From positions 32,224,807 through 32,288,806 of the forward strand of contig CM018035.1 in NCBI GenBank assembly GCA_008638375.1: 64,000 nt of DNA. The letters are read 5' to 3'. The notes beneath the pieces are model-generated. The model searched no databases and was not told the DNA's origin. It was given only the letters and a program-made list of their open reading frames with translations. This stretch comes from Nyssa sinensis. Its lineage: Eukaryota > Streptophyta > Magnoliopsida > Cornales > Nyssaceae. The translations under genes and the position numbers were made by a program. Of the stretch, positions 11,769-22,793 are shown one piece after another (position 1 is the first letter of the stretch; every line of letters starts with the position of its first letter).

Positions 11769-13669
11769 TATAGTCTAGCTATAGTAATTCAACTCTCAAT
11801 AATTCTCACAATATAGAACAATCATCCAATCGTAACATCAAGTCCATAGTCTAGCTATAGCAATTCAATCTTCAATAGTTCCCTCAATATAGAATAATTA
11901 TCAAACTATAAACCAATAAATATCAAGTATGTATTTCTATAAGATAGAACAATCATCAGTTTATGGATTCAATAAGGTCAAATAGGTATAAGAGTACAAC
12001 TTGGGCAATATCAAGAATAATATTGACATGGCTAAGAAATACCGCATATCAAAGCGTTGAGATTTACTTCCCTTTTAATTTTCCGTTATATCTCAATATT
12101 AGGTTACTTTCTCCCTTCCCTTTGAAGTTCCTATTATTTAGGAAACACATCTCAATTTAATGCTATTCATCAAATTTTATATCTCATTGCTATAAGTATC
12201 TCATTTGCTAAAATGGACTCTACTATTGAGTCTGGGACATCGAAGAAAGTCAATTTAGGCTTTTACGGACTTCCATTAGGACTTTGTATTGAAAATGGCA
12301 AAATGGTCATTTTGCACTTTTACGTGTCTTTATTTCTCGAGGCCTATTTTCACAAATCAGACTTCACCGTTGAGTCTGAAATGCTTGAAATAATAAAAAT
12401 TCACTATTCATTCATTTTAATCGGAGTCCGTTTGACTCATATTTGACTTAGGGGTATTTTGGTAATTTCCCCTTTTATAAATATTTAATTTATTTGCTTG
12501 GGTCTTTTCATAATTAATCATAATTAAAGGGCCTTAGTTTAATTTCTAAAACATTTGGGCCAAATCTGAATTTCAAAAATTACTATTCCCCATTGGAATA
12601 GCCAAACAATGGATATGTTTATAAAGTAGGGATAGGATATCCCTGTTCCTATTTCAATTTAATTCAATTTCTTAAGTCTGTTGCCAAACACTCCCAATCT
12701 CACTTAATTCACTAATCAAAACAATGCAGTTTCAATATCTCATATGTATGGGTGGGTCGGGTTTGACCCGAACCCGAACTGACCCTAATCTAAAACCCGG
12801 TTACTGTTCTTCTTCTTCGGTGGGTCTCTGGCAGTCTTCTCCGGTGTTGGTAATATTTTTTCAATCACATTTTTACACAAACTCAATGTGATTATCTTCC
12901 AAATTTCATGAGGATCACAACCATAGGCTTAGTTTTTTCAAATCACTTAACCCAACTTCACGAATAAAGGAAAATCAGTAGGTTTTCGGCGAGAACCCGA
13001 TTTTTCGGTGAGCTATAAAATTTCTATATCGTGGCTTTTAGGCCACTGTTTCATCCCAATGTTTCTCCTATTCCCTTTCTGCACCAAAAGGGAACAATTT
13101 CCCATTGTTTAACTCAAGTTTTACACATAAAAGGATAGCTTTCTGATTATCACCATTAACCTGCAACTAGTTATTTCTCTTTCATTTTTCAACCATTCTT
13201 TGTGATTCTTTTTGCAAAACGATCCTTATAACATGCTCTTTCAGACCTTACTCTTAAATGTATAAACCATGCTTTGAAATTCAAAAACGTAAAGATTTGA
13301 ATATTCACTTACTTGGTAAGCTTTTGGCTCGTAGTATCTTTCCTTATTTTCTCCTTTTTCCTCCTTTACTTCACTTTTGAATCTCAGAGCTTTAATCTCT
13401 AACTCTCAGTTTCTCTTTCCTTTTCTGATTTTCTCTAACACTTCTTACTTCTATTTATAAGCTAAAACCACCGCCCCTTTATTCTCTCCTTCCTCTCTTC
13501 TTCCTTCATTTTCTGACTTTTTCCCTTTGATATTTTGAATTTTGCTTCCCATTTATTGCAACTGATATTTTATATGTTATATATATATATATATATAATA
13601 TAAAACACACACTAATACACCTTCAGCAACACACATAACTCTACCGACACTTCCTTCAGCCTTTTCTCC

Positions 13670-13729
<60 letters not shown>

Positions 13730-13876
13730 TTCTGATTACATATATATATATATACACTTGTATTGCTACATACATATATATGTATAAATATACATATATA
13801 TACATTTGTACATACACATACTTGTGTACACATATATATATACACAGCCACATATATATATGCCATTGTATATGTA
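11769..13876 (-). mobile_element. Family C large LTR, copy C1, second segment (truncated)
   Basis: It resumes at the TATAG duplicate with tctagctatag and runs in parallel with C2 54090-57290. Shared landmarks include GGTCC subrepeats (about 12210-12420), a Y-rich tgacccgaacccgaac block near 12760, ggcttttaggcc/ctataaaatttctat near 13015, TC/TA microsatellites at 13672-13730 and CA/TA tracts to 13876. The expected TATTACA terminus is missing; a poly-T run starts at 13877. Confidence 0.75.
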
Positions 13877-14003
13877 TTTTTTTTTTTTTTGGTAAGTAAA
13901 ATTTTATATAACCAAAAAGAGAGATATACAAAAGGAGCAAAACAAAGCTCGAAAACAAGGAGCTACACAACAACCAAAATAACAAGACTAGAACAAGGGG
14001 GAT
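13877..14003 (-). mobile_element. 5'-truncated LINE 3' tail (about 125 bp)
   Basis: A 14-base poly-T at 13877-13890 is followed by ggtaagtaaaattttatata. Read on the minus strand this is a TTTTACTTACC tail followed by poly-A, a layout typical of plant L1-like LINE 3' ends. The LINE part appears to end near 14003, where sequence of element E's LTR begins. It sits exactly at the C1/E truncation junction. No coding sequence remains. The family cannot be named. Confidence 0.5.
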
Positions 14004-14480
14004 GATGTGAACCCATGAGATTGAAATCCTTTGAACCCACAATCAAATTAAAACTTACCTAAGAAAGCCAAGATGATATAGACCCCATTGAAAACTTGTT
14101 TCAAGAACCTTGATTTGATGAGAACGCCACAAAGGGTTTGCCTTTGATAAGTTCATAGTTCAATCAAGAACACGTAGAGAAAATTAAAAAATTCTCTATG
14201 AAGAAAGCTTTATTCACGTTCCCGTTTTTCAAAATGCGACTACAAGTCCTTTCAAAACCCTCCATGAAATCTTAGGGTCGAATAAGGCCTACATCTATTA
14301 AAAGACACGGCTTGAACATCTTCAGGCCCAAAACATCCTAAACTATAGACTAAAGCTAATAAAATAAATCCACTAAATGAGTTAAATAGGCCTAAACGCC
14401 TACAACCATAAAAATATAAAATAGGCCCACACGCCTATACTTAACGAAATAAAAATTCTATACAAAACCACTAAGCTATG
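14004..14480 (-). mobile_element. Element E, partial 3' LTR
   Basis: This is the sequence downstream (minus strand) of a polypurine tract and the integrase C terminus of element E, so it should be its 3' LTR. It contains the motif aaaccctttgtggcgttctc (minus strand, near 14120). The exact LTR start is not certain, and the far end is cut at the LINE tail. Confidence 0.55.
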
Positions 14481-14492
14481 TCTCCCCCCTTT
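14481..14492 (-). promoter_or_regulatory. Polypurine tract of element E
   Basis: Minus-strand AAAGGGGGGAGA lies about 150 bases downstream of the pol stop at 14642, as expected for the plus-strand primer next to a 3' LTR. Confidence 0.6.
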
Positions 14493-14641
14493 GTAGCTTG
14501 TATGACATGGATTAAAGCTGGTTCTTCTTCTTTCAAGCTCATCTTGAATGTTGGGGTCTTGCTCGATGATTTTTGCAAACTCAGCCCAAGTGGATTGCAC
14601 CAATCCTTATAATGCTTCCTTGATCCTCTTAGCTCTTGACC

Positions 14642-15452
14642 TTATGATTGGCCCATCTGGAACTTGTAAGGGATCTTTAAGACTCGGTCCGCCATGGTAG
14701 CCATCATTCCCCCCTCCTCAAAAGGATTCGACCTCGACTCGTCACCTGCATCAAAGGGAAAAAGATCAGAAACATTGAAAGTTGCAGAGACATTATACTC
14801 ACTTAGAAGATCCACTTTATAAGCATTATCATTAATTTTTTCAAGGATTTGGAAAGGTCCATCTCCTCGAGGATGCAATTTAGTTCTTCTAGTTGGGAAT
14901 CTTTCTTTGCCCTAACTAGAACATGTGAACCCAAACCCAATCTCCAGGTTCAAAGATGACATGTCGTCGCCCTTTATTGGCTTGGGAAGCAAACTTTTCA
15001 TTCTTCTACGCAATTTGGAGCCGTACCCTTTCATGAATTGACTTCACCAATTTGGCCTTCTTGTGTCCATCCAAACTACTCATGTCATCAATAGGTAAAG
15101 GCATCAAATTTAAAGGAGTAAGTGGATTAAAACCATAAACAATTTCAAAGAGAGAATAAGTAGTAGTATGCATAGTCCTATTATATGCAAACTCTATAAA
15201 TGGAAAATAGTCCTCCTAACTTTTTAAGTTCTTTTGAATGACAATACGTAAGAGTTGAGTTAGAGTCTTGTTGACTACTTCAGTCTGTCCGTCAGTCTGT
15301 GGATGACAAGTAGTAGAAAATAAAAGTTTGGTACCTAATTTTTTCCACAAAACCTTCCAAAAGTAGCTAAGGAATTTAACATCCCTATCAGAAACAATAC
15401 TCCTAGGTACACCATTGAGTCATACTATTTTCTTGAAGAACAAATCAGCTAT
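14642..15452 (-). pseudogene. Element E pol: integrase core end and C-terminal part
   Basis: The minus strand encodes the distal integrase region. It has a stretch ending HPRGDGPFQILEKIND and NVSDLFPFDAGDESR, which is the usual GPFQVL...NVSDLSPF end of this Ty3/gypsy family, then a stop at 14642. The middle part (14880-15440) has the [14 protein letters not shown] core but several stops and frame changes. The join across A4 is exact: with one AGCTAT copy removed, the reading frame from 19223 onward continues in phase. No chromodomain is evident after the GPFQ block. Confidence 0.75.
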
Positions 15453-18404
15453 TGTAACACCCCGACCTGATGAAGAACTATTAAGTCACTAAATATTAAT
15501 TAGTGAGGGAAACCTTAAGTAATAAGGTCAATTTCGAACCCCAACACACGCGTACGTTTAGTAAAGGTCCTGAAAACCCTAAACGACTGTACATCACTTT
15601 TGTTGCAATCACTAACCTGTTTCTGTTAGTCCCATGGTAATTATATACCTTTGCATCGGAAGCCAAATTCCATGGAATAACGTGCATGTAAGTAAAGATA
15701 TATATAATTAAGTGATGGGTATATATATATATATATATTCGGTTAAGTAAATATAAAACCAGGAAGTTAAATGAATATAATATCTATGTAAATATTGGAT
15801 AAGTTGTGGTGGGCAACAGGTGTGAGTCTTGAGGGCTATAAGAGAACTTGGTGGCAGTACAGCAAGTGCACGAGTGTAAAGGTGCATGTGTGAGGTATTC
15901 TCCATGCAAATTGAAGCCAACAGGTGGCATGGCACTGCCCTACAGGTCGGTGGAGAAGAAGGAAATAAAAGGGAAAATAAGGAAGAGAGAGAGAAGGTGT
16001 AATGCGTAGAAGAGAGAGAGGAAACGGAAAAGGAAAACAATTATGAAAGAGAGAAACAGCCCAACAGGTAAATTGTTGGTTGAATTTATGTTTAATTTTG
16101 TTTGAATTTAAAGCATGCAAATAGAGGGTTTTAATTTACATAGTATGAACCTTAGATTACAAGAAAAATGATCGAAAAACATGTGAAAGCGATTGAGAAG
16201 ATTGAAGCTACAGGTAAACGAAAATTCTGAAATTGATAGTACAAGTCTGAACCAAGTTGAACCAAACCCTATTTGGTGTGTCGAGACTTCAAGAAGAAGT
16301 CATGAGGGTCATAAAAACCTACAACCGCGACTCAAAATCTTAAAGAATAGACCCCAAAATTTTAGTTACAGGCGTCGGTAGTGAAACCCAATTTCGGTTT
16401 TAAACTTCTAAAACTGATTTTGTGAAGGGGAATGGAATCCTCAAACCTTGAGGGTCACGCAGAGCCAAATCTTATTAGATTGGTGACGGAATGAGGATTT
16501 ATCATGTAGTTACAGGTTCGGCTATCAAAAGTTAAACCGAACTCATGAACTGGTTTTAAAACCTTGGATGAATTCCAATCTCTTGGGAAATGTTCCAGAA
16601 ATGGATTAGTGTAAAAACAGAAGAATTTAGCTTAATAAATTGGCTCGAAATTGAAGCTATTAAGCTTCGAAAATTAGGGCAACGCTGGTAATGGCGGTGG
16701 GGAAGACGACGGGTCGACTCGCTGTAGAATCGAGTCACCCGAGTTAACTCTGGACATGTGTCAAGCGATGGGACCTGCCACCGAATAAATAAACCGACGC
16801 CGTTTTGAGTTAGGTTTAAATTTAATAGGCTTATGTCATCATGACGTCAGCATTACGTGTGAACCGGATTAAGTCGGTTGGTTTAATGAGAACCGGACCG
16901 ATTCAGTAAAAGTAAAATTGAACCCACTGGTTCAGACCGGAAGAGTTCAAAATTCAATTTTGACCCCAGAATTCCTGAGGAATTATTCAAAGGCCCAGCC
17001 GAAATAAAATTTACAATAAATTAATAATATTAAATAAGGAATATTTCAAAAATGTCCCTAGCCCTAAATAGGGCAAACGAAGTCCAAATAAAGCAAACCA
17101 ATAGTGTATTTTGACTATTTTGGATGTTCTGAACCCAACGGTGGGGTCCGTTTCACGAGACAGGGACTCCAAAAAATTAAGACGGGTTAAGGTATAAGAT
17201 GACCAAATTACCCCTAATGCCCCTAAAATCAAATGGAAGTTCGTGAAGGTCTAAATTGACTTTCTTCGACGTTCCAGACTCAACGGTAGGGTCCGTATTA
17301 TGAAATAAAGTACGGAAAAATGTGATACGCAAATATGAAATGTATAAAAATCAAATCTTACAATGTAATGGAACTACCAAAAGAGTATATATTAAAAAGA
17401 TAGTACTTAAGGTTAAAGTTAGGGTTTAATACAATCTAAGCATAAAGTAGGGACATCAATAGAAGATATTGGAGTACTGATGAAGTTAATAAATTGTTAT
17501 GAATTGTTCTAGGAACTACGAAAGGAAAAGGGAAAGCATCGTAGTAAACGCCGAGCTTGGAGTATAAGGTGAGTAACCTTGTATTTGAAGTGGCGAATTT
17601 AACTCCACGGATTTAAAGATGTTTTAAATTCCAAAAGATTTGAAGTATTGAGTATTAAATTCAATATCTCGTGATTCATGTTTTAAAGATTTTGCTCTTA
17701 TAAATCTTGTTATGACATGCTCAATGAATAATTTCTATTACTGTCTTCTCTAAAAGTAGTTGACATGTCTACATATTCTGAAGTTTTTTTTTCAGAAGTC
17801 ATATTTTAAATGCCTAAAGAAATCATATTTCAAATGCTATAAATGCATATCTTTGAAGAAGTCATATTGTAAATGTTTTTGAAAAGCATTTATTGAAGAA
17901 GCAGTATTTCGATGCTCGTTAAAAAGGCATCCAAATGTGCATAAGCACCCCATGTGAGGTTGAAATCCTTTGGGATACGACCGTTGAAATGCCCGGTAGA
18001 AGGATCTAATCCCCCAGGCAATGAGATATCTCCTATTGTAGCATTGCAGTAAAACGGGAGTCTAGTTCGAAACAGATTCCACCTAACCAAAGAGAAAAGA
18101 TGACAAACACTTTTGGAAATGGAAGCAGGTTTTTACCCCCATTTTATTATGTACGTTTATATACTTTGAAATACATATATTCCATTGAAGAAATGTGTAT
18201 TTAGCTTGATAACTATAAATGTTTTGAAGCTATCATTTGAAGTCATACTATTAAAGTTGGAAGCAGGTTTTACCCCCATATTATTATGCATATTTTAAAA
18301 TGCATATACTCTATCGAAGAAATGTGTGTTTAGCTTGAACACTTTAAATGTTTTAAAGCTATTCGTATGAAGAATGCATATATTCTGTATTCTGAATGTA
18401 CGAG

Positions 18405-18457
18405 CAATTGGTGGTGAGTATTTTATAAATTTTCATGTACTAAACCACTGCCAGTTG
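18405..18457 (+). other. Conserved LTR stem-loop (A4)
   Basis: Arms CAATTGGTGGTG and CACTGCCAGTTG pair at all 12 positions with G-U wobbles, differing from A8 by changes that keep pairing. Confidence 0.8.
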
Positions 18458-18971
18458 AAAATGCCATGAAAAATGCAAGAATTACTCACAAGCTTAGATT
18501 AGCTTACTCGGATTTTATTCGGACCCCCCTTTCAGGTGTCGGAGGCAAGTTCTAATTTTGATGAAGAAAGTGTCTAATCTATGCTCATTTTATGAAAGGG
18601 CGTAGGAAGTTATTGCAGGACTAGCAGATGTGGAAAAGCATTCGGACTAGTAGTTAGTCGTTTTTGGTTATGTATATTATGTAGTTAAGTTTTGAAGAAC
18701 AAACGAATATGTATTGTGTATAAAACTTTAGAATGTTATTTACGCTCTGAATGTATGATCATGTGTACCGCAATACAAAGAGCGGCAGTACCGGACGGAT
18801 GTGCAATTTTTAAAATGAGAAAAGAAAAGAAAAAGTTTTCACGCTTCCGTAACCACGTGTCGCACATCTATTCGATACTGCTGCAGATGCGAGCCTTGTC
18901 CTAAGGCCTCGGTCGAAGGGCGGCGGTCGCGATTCGGGATTCGCATAGGGTGGGTTTCGAGTCGTGACAGA

Positions 18972-18984
18972 TGGCATCAGAGCC
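18972..18984 (+). promoter_or_regulatory. Primer binding site (initiator tRNA-Met type)
   Basis: TGGCATCAGAGCC lies two bases after the A-type LTR end GTGACA. It differs by one base from the standard plant PBS TGGTATCAGAGCC. This fixes the orientation of family A LTRs: TGTAATACC is the 5' end and GTGACA the 3' end. Confidence 0.8.
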
Positions 18985-19038
18985 GGACCCAGCCGGAAGT
19001 GTAAGGAGCCAACACCTCACTGCGGACAACGATCCAAA

Positions 19039-19222
19039 TGAGGGGAGAGGTATCCCACATCGCTTGGGGAAGGAAGGGTGAAGGTATTCATAAATAAGGG
19101 TGCTGCTCTCCAATGGTATGAGGCCTTTTGGGGTGGGGCAAGCCCACTGCCAAGAACAAAACCGTGCGGGGACCTAAGCCCAAAGCGAACAATATCATGC
19201 CATGTGGATCAGGGCCGTTACA
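19039..19222 (+). mobile_element. TRIM-like short LTR forming the 3' end of A4
   Basis: It begins TGAGGGGAGAGG, contains TCCCACATCGC, a TATA-like tattcataaataagg (19088-19102) and ends GGCCGTTACA. This is the layout of short LTRs of terminal-repeat retrotransposons in miniature that end GGGCCGTTACA before a PBS. The family is recalled from general knowledge, not searched. Length is 184 bp. Nothing in other A copies matches it; B copies contain related TCCCACATCGC..TGGGGAAGG blocks. Confidence 0.55.
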
Positions 19223-19746
19223 AGCTATGTTCGTGGCATCATCTGTTTTATGGCATGGAATGAAATGTGCCATTTTACTAAATCTGTCCACTACCACAAA
19301 AATAGAATCTCTACCCTTTTTTGTCCTAGGCAACCCCAAAACAAAGTCCATAGATATATCTACCCATGACTCACTAGGAGGGGTAAGGGTGTATACAACC
19401 CATGTGGTAAAACCTTAGATTTGGCATTTCTACATGTGATGCACCTACCACATATTCGAGTGACGTCTCTTCTCATCCTAGGTTAAAAGAAATGTTCATG
19501 TAAAATTTTTAAGGTTTTTTTGACACAAAAGTGCCCCATTAATCCCCAATCATGTGCCTCACGCACCAATAATTCATGCATTGAACAATTTGGCACACAC
19601 AATTTGCTTTCTTTAAACAAATAACCATCATGCTTGTAAAACTTACCAAATGCCACTTTATCGCACGCCATATACACATCAAAAAAATCAGCGTCATTGT
19701 CATACATGTCTTTCACATATTCAAACCCAAGCATTTTAGCACTCAT
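19223..19746 (-). pseudogene. Element E pol: integrase N-terminal part
   Basis: Minus-strand fragments give the zinc-binding region (AHDWGLMGHFCVKKTL, residues near the middle of a run opening at 19746) and the catalytic core start ([20 protein letters not shown]). The two lie in separate frames with a break between about 19351 and 19483. The core is cut by A4 just after DDATNIA; the remainder resumes at 15452. The region is decayed and would not give an intact integrase. Confidence 0.8.
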
Positions 19747-20156
19747 ATAAGAAGAAGTACATACCTTCGTGATAAAGCATCAACAACAATGTTCTCCTTA
19801 CCTTACTTGTAACGAATGACATAAGGAAAAGTCTCAATATATTCCATCCATCTAGCATGTCTCTTATTTAATTTACCTTGACCCTTGAGATGCTTCAATG
19901 ATTCATGATCGGTGTAGATCACAAACTCCTTAGGCCAAAGGTAGTGCTGCCACGTCACTAGAGCACGAACAAGAGCATAGAGTTCTTTGTCATAAATGGG
20001 GTAATTCAAGGCCACCCTACTTAGCTTCTCACTGAAGAAGGCTATTGGATTTTTATCCTGCATCAAAATGGCTCCAATTCCTATTCTAGAGGCATCACAT
20101 TCAATCTCAAAAGTGTTGTTAAAATCAGGTAATGCTAACAGTGGTGCAGAATATAA
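19747..20156 (-). pseudogene. Element E pol: RNase H
   Basis: The minus strand encodes the Ty3-type RNase H with [31 protein letters not shown] and [17 protein letters not shown], in the family's normal order (20066 down to 19803), ending FPYVIRYK. The segment 20067-20156 lacks a clean frame joining it to RT. The TDHESL aspartate is intact, so sequence decay is moderate. Confidence 0.85.
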
Positions 20157-20985
20157 TCATTCTTTAATATTAGCAAATGCATTTGCTTGATCAATCCCCC
20201 AATGAAATCTAACATTCTTTTTAATTATTTCAATGAGTGGTGCAGCAATGGTGCTAAAATCCTTAACAAAACGCCTATAAAAACTAACTAAACCATGAAA
20301 GCTTTTTACCTTAATGATGCTTTTAGGCGTTGGCCACTCCTTGATGGCCTTGACTTTCTCTTTATCCACCTCAATACCTTTTGTACTAACAACATAACTA
20401 AGAAAAATAATTTTTTCCATACAAAAGGTACATTTCTTAAAATTAGCATACAACTTTTCACATCTCAACACATCAAACACACATCTCAAAAGCTCAATAT
20501 GTTCATCTAAGTTCTTGCTGTACACTAGGATATCATCAAAGTACATGACTAGAAATTTGCCTCAATAACGCACGTAATATATGGTTCATTAATCTCATGA
20601 AATTACTAGGTGCATTTGTAAGTCCAAATGGCATAACCAACTATTCATAAAGTCCATATTAAGTCTTAAAAATAGTTTTCCATTCATCTCCCTCTTTCAT
20701 TCTAATTTGATGGTATCCACTTTTAAGATCTATTTTACTGAAAATACATGAGCCATGCAATTCATCAAGCATATCATCTAATCTAAGAATGGGATGACGA
20801 TACTTTACCGTAATATTATTGACCGCTCTGCAATCAACGCACATCCTCTAAGTCCCATCCTTCTTTGGCACTAGTAGCACTGGTAGTACACATGAGCTCA
20901 TGCTCTCTCTCATGGACCCCTTGCTCATTAAATCTTCAACTTGCCTTTGAAGCTCCTTTGTCTCATCTGGATTACTCCTATAGGC
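20157..20985 (-). pseudogene. Element E pol: reverse transcriptase
   Basis: Reading downward, 20844-20659 gives [18 protein letters not shown] and [13 protein letters not shown], and 20546-20157 gives YFDDILVYSKN (the YxDD catalytic motif with FDD) followed by the thumb/connection region KVKSFHGLVSFYRRFVKDFS. The frame is broken between 20547 and 20658, where LMPFGL-type residues are expected. Motif set is that of Ty3/gypsy RT. The active-site aspartates are still present; the break is outside them. Confidence 0.85.
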
Positions 20986-20988
20986 TGG

Positions 20989-21908
20989 TCAGTTTGGAAT
21001 AACAGCTCTAGGTACGAAATCAATTTGATGTTCTATGCCTCTAATGGGCAGTAACCCACTCGGCATCTCTTCTAGAAATACATCATCGAACTCCTGTAAC
21101 AAAGAAACAACCATACTAGGAAAAGATTGGTTAGTTTCATCAAGATTAAGAGACGATTCTTTATAAACAAGAAAAATCATAGGCTGATCTGCTAAAGAGG
21201 CCCTCTTAACCAAACTCTCCTTTGCATAAAAACTCATCTTTGTCTCTCTTTTTCTCTCTACAGGTTCTCTTTCTTTTTTCTCTCGTGGCTCCACTCTCTT
21301 TTCTTTATTCTCCGCCACCTCTATATTTTTTTTTTCACTCTCTCTTTTTCTTGAGGTTTTAGCCTCACCCTTTTTTTTTTGCTCAATCTCACTTTTCAAC
21401 TTCAATTGGTCCTCAAATACCTGTTTTGGGGTTAAAGGAGCAAGCTTGATTATTTTTCCATCCTTTACAAAGCTATAACTGTTCCAAAACCTGTCACGAA
21501 TCACCTTCCTATCATACTGCCATGGTCTCCCCAATAAAATATGGCCAGCATGCATAGGAACTACATCACAAAGCACCTTATCACTATACCTCCCAATGGT
21601 AAAAGCCACCAAAACCTACTTATTGACCTTGACCTCCCCACATTCATTCAACCACTATAACTTATAAGGTCTAGGATGCTTCAGTAAAGGTAAGCTCAAT
21701 TTTTCAACTAGGGTGGTACTAGCTACATTGGTGCAACTTCCCTCATCCATAATCTCACTACACACCTTGATGTTTACATAACATCTAGTATGAAATATGT
21801 TCTCTCTCTGTTGCTCCATATCATCTACCTTAATTTGTGTATTTAGAACACGCCTAGCAATAAGATACTCACATTCTACGGGGTATTCCACTCCATCATC
21901 ATCACTAG
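20989..21908 (-). pseudogene. Element E pol: protease and charged linker
   Basis: The minus strand from 21891 carries the aspartic protease start. The active site reads MDEGSCTNVAS, where D-S/T-G is usual, so the residue after D is changed. After a break near 21612-21655 the frame continues with GHILLGRPWQYDRKV and a long K/E/R-rich linker (about residues 70-140) before the RT lead-in. It is cut at 21909 by A5; gag is not found anywhere in the window. The linker and GRPWQYDRK motif match chromovirus-like Ty3/gypsy elements; lineage is an inference. Confidence 0.8.
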
Positions 21909-22303
21909 TGTAACACCCCGACCCGATTAAATGATAATTAAGTCACTAATTATTAATTAGTGACCTTAAAAGGAATAATTAAGAAATTTAAGCAAGAAAT
22001 AGATGACGATTTCAAAATAATTACAAGACCTCAAAAATCAAGGTCGACTCCAGGGAAAATAAAATGCGACTACGATTTATAAAATTGGTACTTAACTGAG
22101 AAATATTAAATTTAAAATCACAAAGTGGAAAATAATGCACAAAGTTAAAATAAATAAATCAAATGCCAAACAAGGCAAAAGGGGAACCAAAATATGAAGC
22201 CAAGGGGTTTTGAACCCTTGACCCAAAGTAGGCAAGTTCTAAAGCCCAAAAAGAATACCACTTAGGCTGCCTACTTTTTGTGTCTAATATTACAAGTTAT
22301 ATG

Positions 22304-22335
<32 letters not shown>

Positions 22336-22793
22336 TTTAGACAAAGCCACCTCCCAAATTGGCCAATGACCTTTCATGCAACCAAAATAATTGTTTTTAA
22401 AATAAAACAAATAAAATATAAGTGTTATTATTTATAAGTGTTGCGTGAGTGCAAGGGGGAAATCAGAAAATCAGAATAGAAGAGTGAAGGTGTGTGCAGG
22501 TCTGCATCTAGAGAGAGAAACCTAGAGAGAGAAAGTGAGATAGAGAGAGAAAGAGAGAGAGAGGAAGAAGGAAAAGAAGAGGGAGAAGAGAAGGATAACA
22601 TGCACGGCTGCCTGACCTGAAGGAGACCACAAGTCCAAACTAAGTGAGAAGGAGTAGAGGGCAAACCACTATTGGGGTAAAAATTTCAAACTCACCATTT
22701 TCTTCTCTCTAAAATTTATACACATATACAGGCTATTTAGATCTTTTTATGCATGCATGAGTGGTGTGACTTTGGGGGAACATTGTAATACCC
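21909..22793 (+). mobile_element. Family A large LTR, copy A5, first segment
   Basis: It begins TGTAACACCCCGACCCG next to the protease of element E. It carries an antisense tRNA-like module (22200-22275), a TA microsatellite at 22303-22324, and a GA-rich tract at 22504-22600. The ctctctctaaaattta landmark near 22704 is shared with A6 and A8. B1 is inserted at 22794. Confidence 0.75.
22200..22275 (-). other. tRNA-like module, antisense to A5
   Basis: On the minus strand a box A-like GGCAGCCTAAGTGGTA (22256-22271) precedes a box B-like GGGTTCAAAACCCC (22205-22218). The spacing of about 40 bases and the same boxes recur at 61541-61610 in A9, again antisense to the LTR. Confidence 0.55.

Larger units (their letters stand above)
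15453..19222 (+). mobile_element. Copy A4: family A 5' LTR plus PBS plus foreign LTR end (chimera)
   Basis: It starts TGTAACACCCCGACC and ends GGCCGTTACA, flanked by a perfect 6-bp repeat AGCTAT (15447-15452 and 19223-19228) inside the integrase of element E. Bases 15453-18969 are a 3.5-kb family A LTR with the stem-loop (18405-18457) and the purine-rich tract near 18820. Directly after its GTCGTGACA comes a primer binding site and about 55 bases of internal sequence, then a 184-bp segment with its own TATA-like box that is not family A. It is thus not a solo LTR. Proximity of AGCTAT on both sides shows it integrated as this chimera. Confidence 0.8.

Noticed and set aside
13612..14042. Open frames across the TA/TC tracts
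   Set aside because: Microsatellite and poly-T sequence, with no similarity to a protein.
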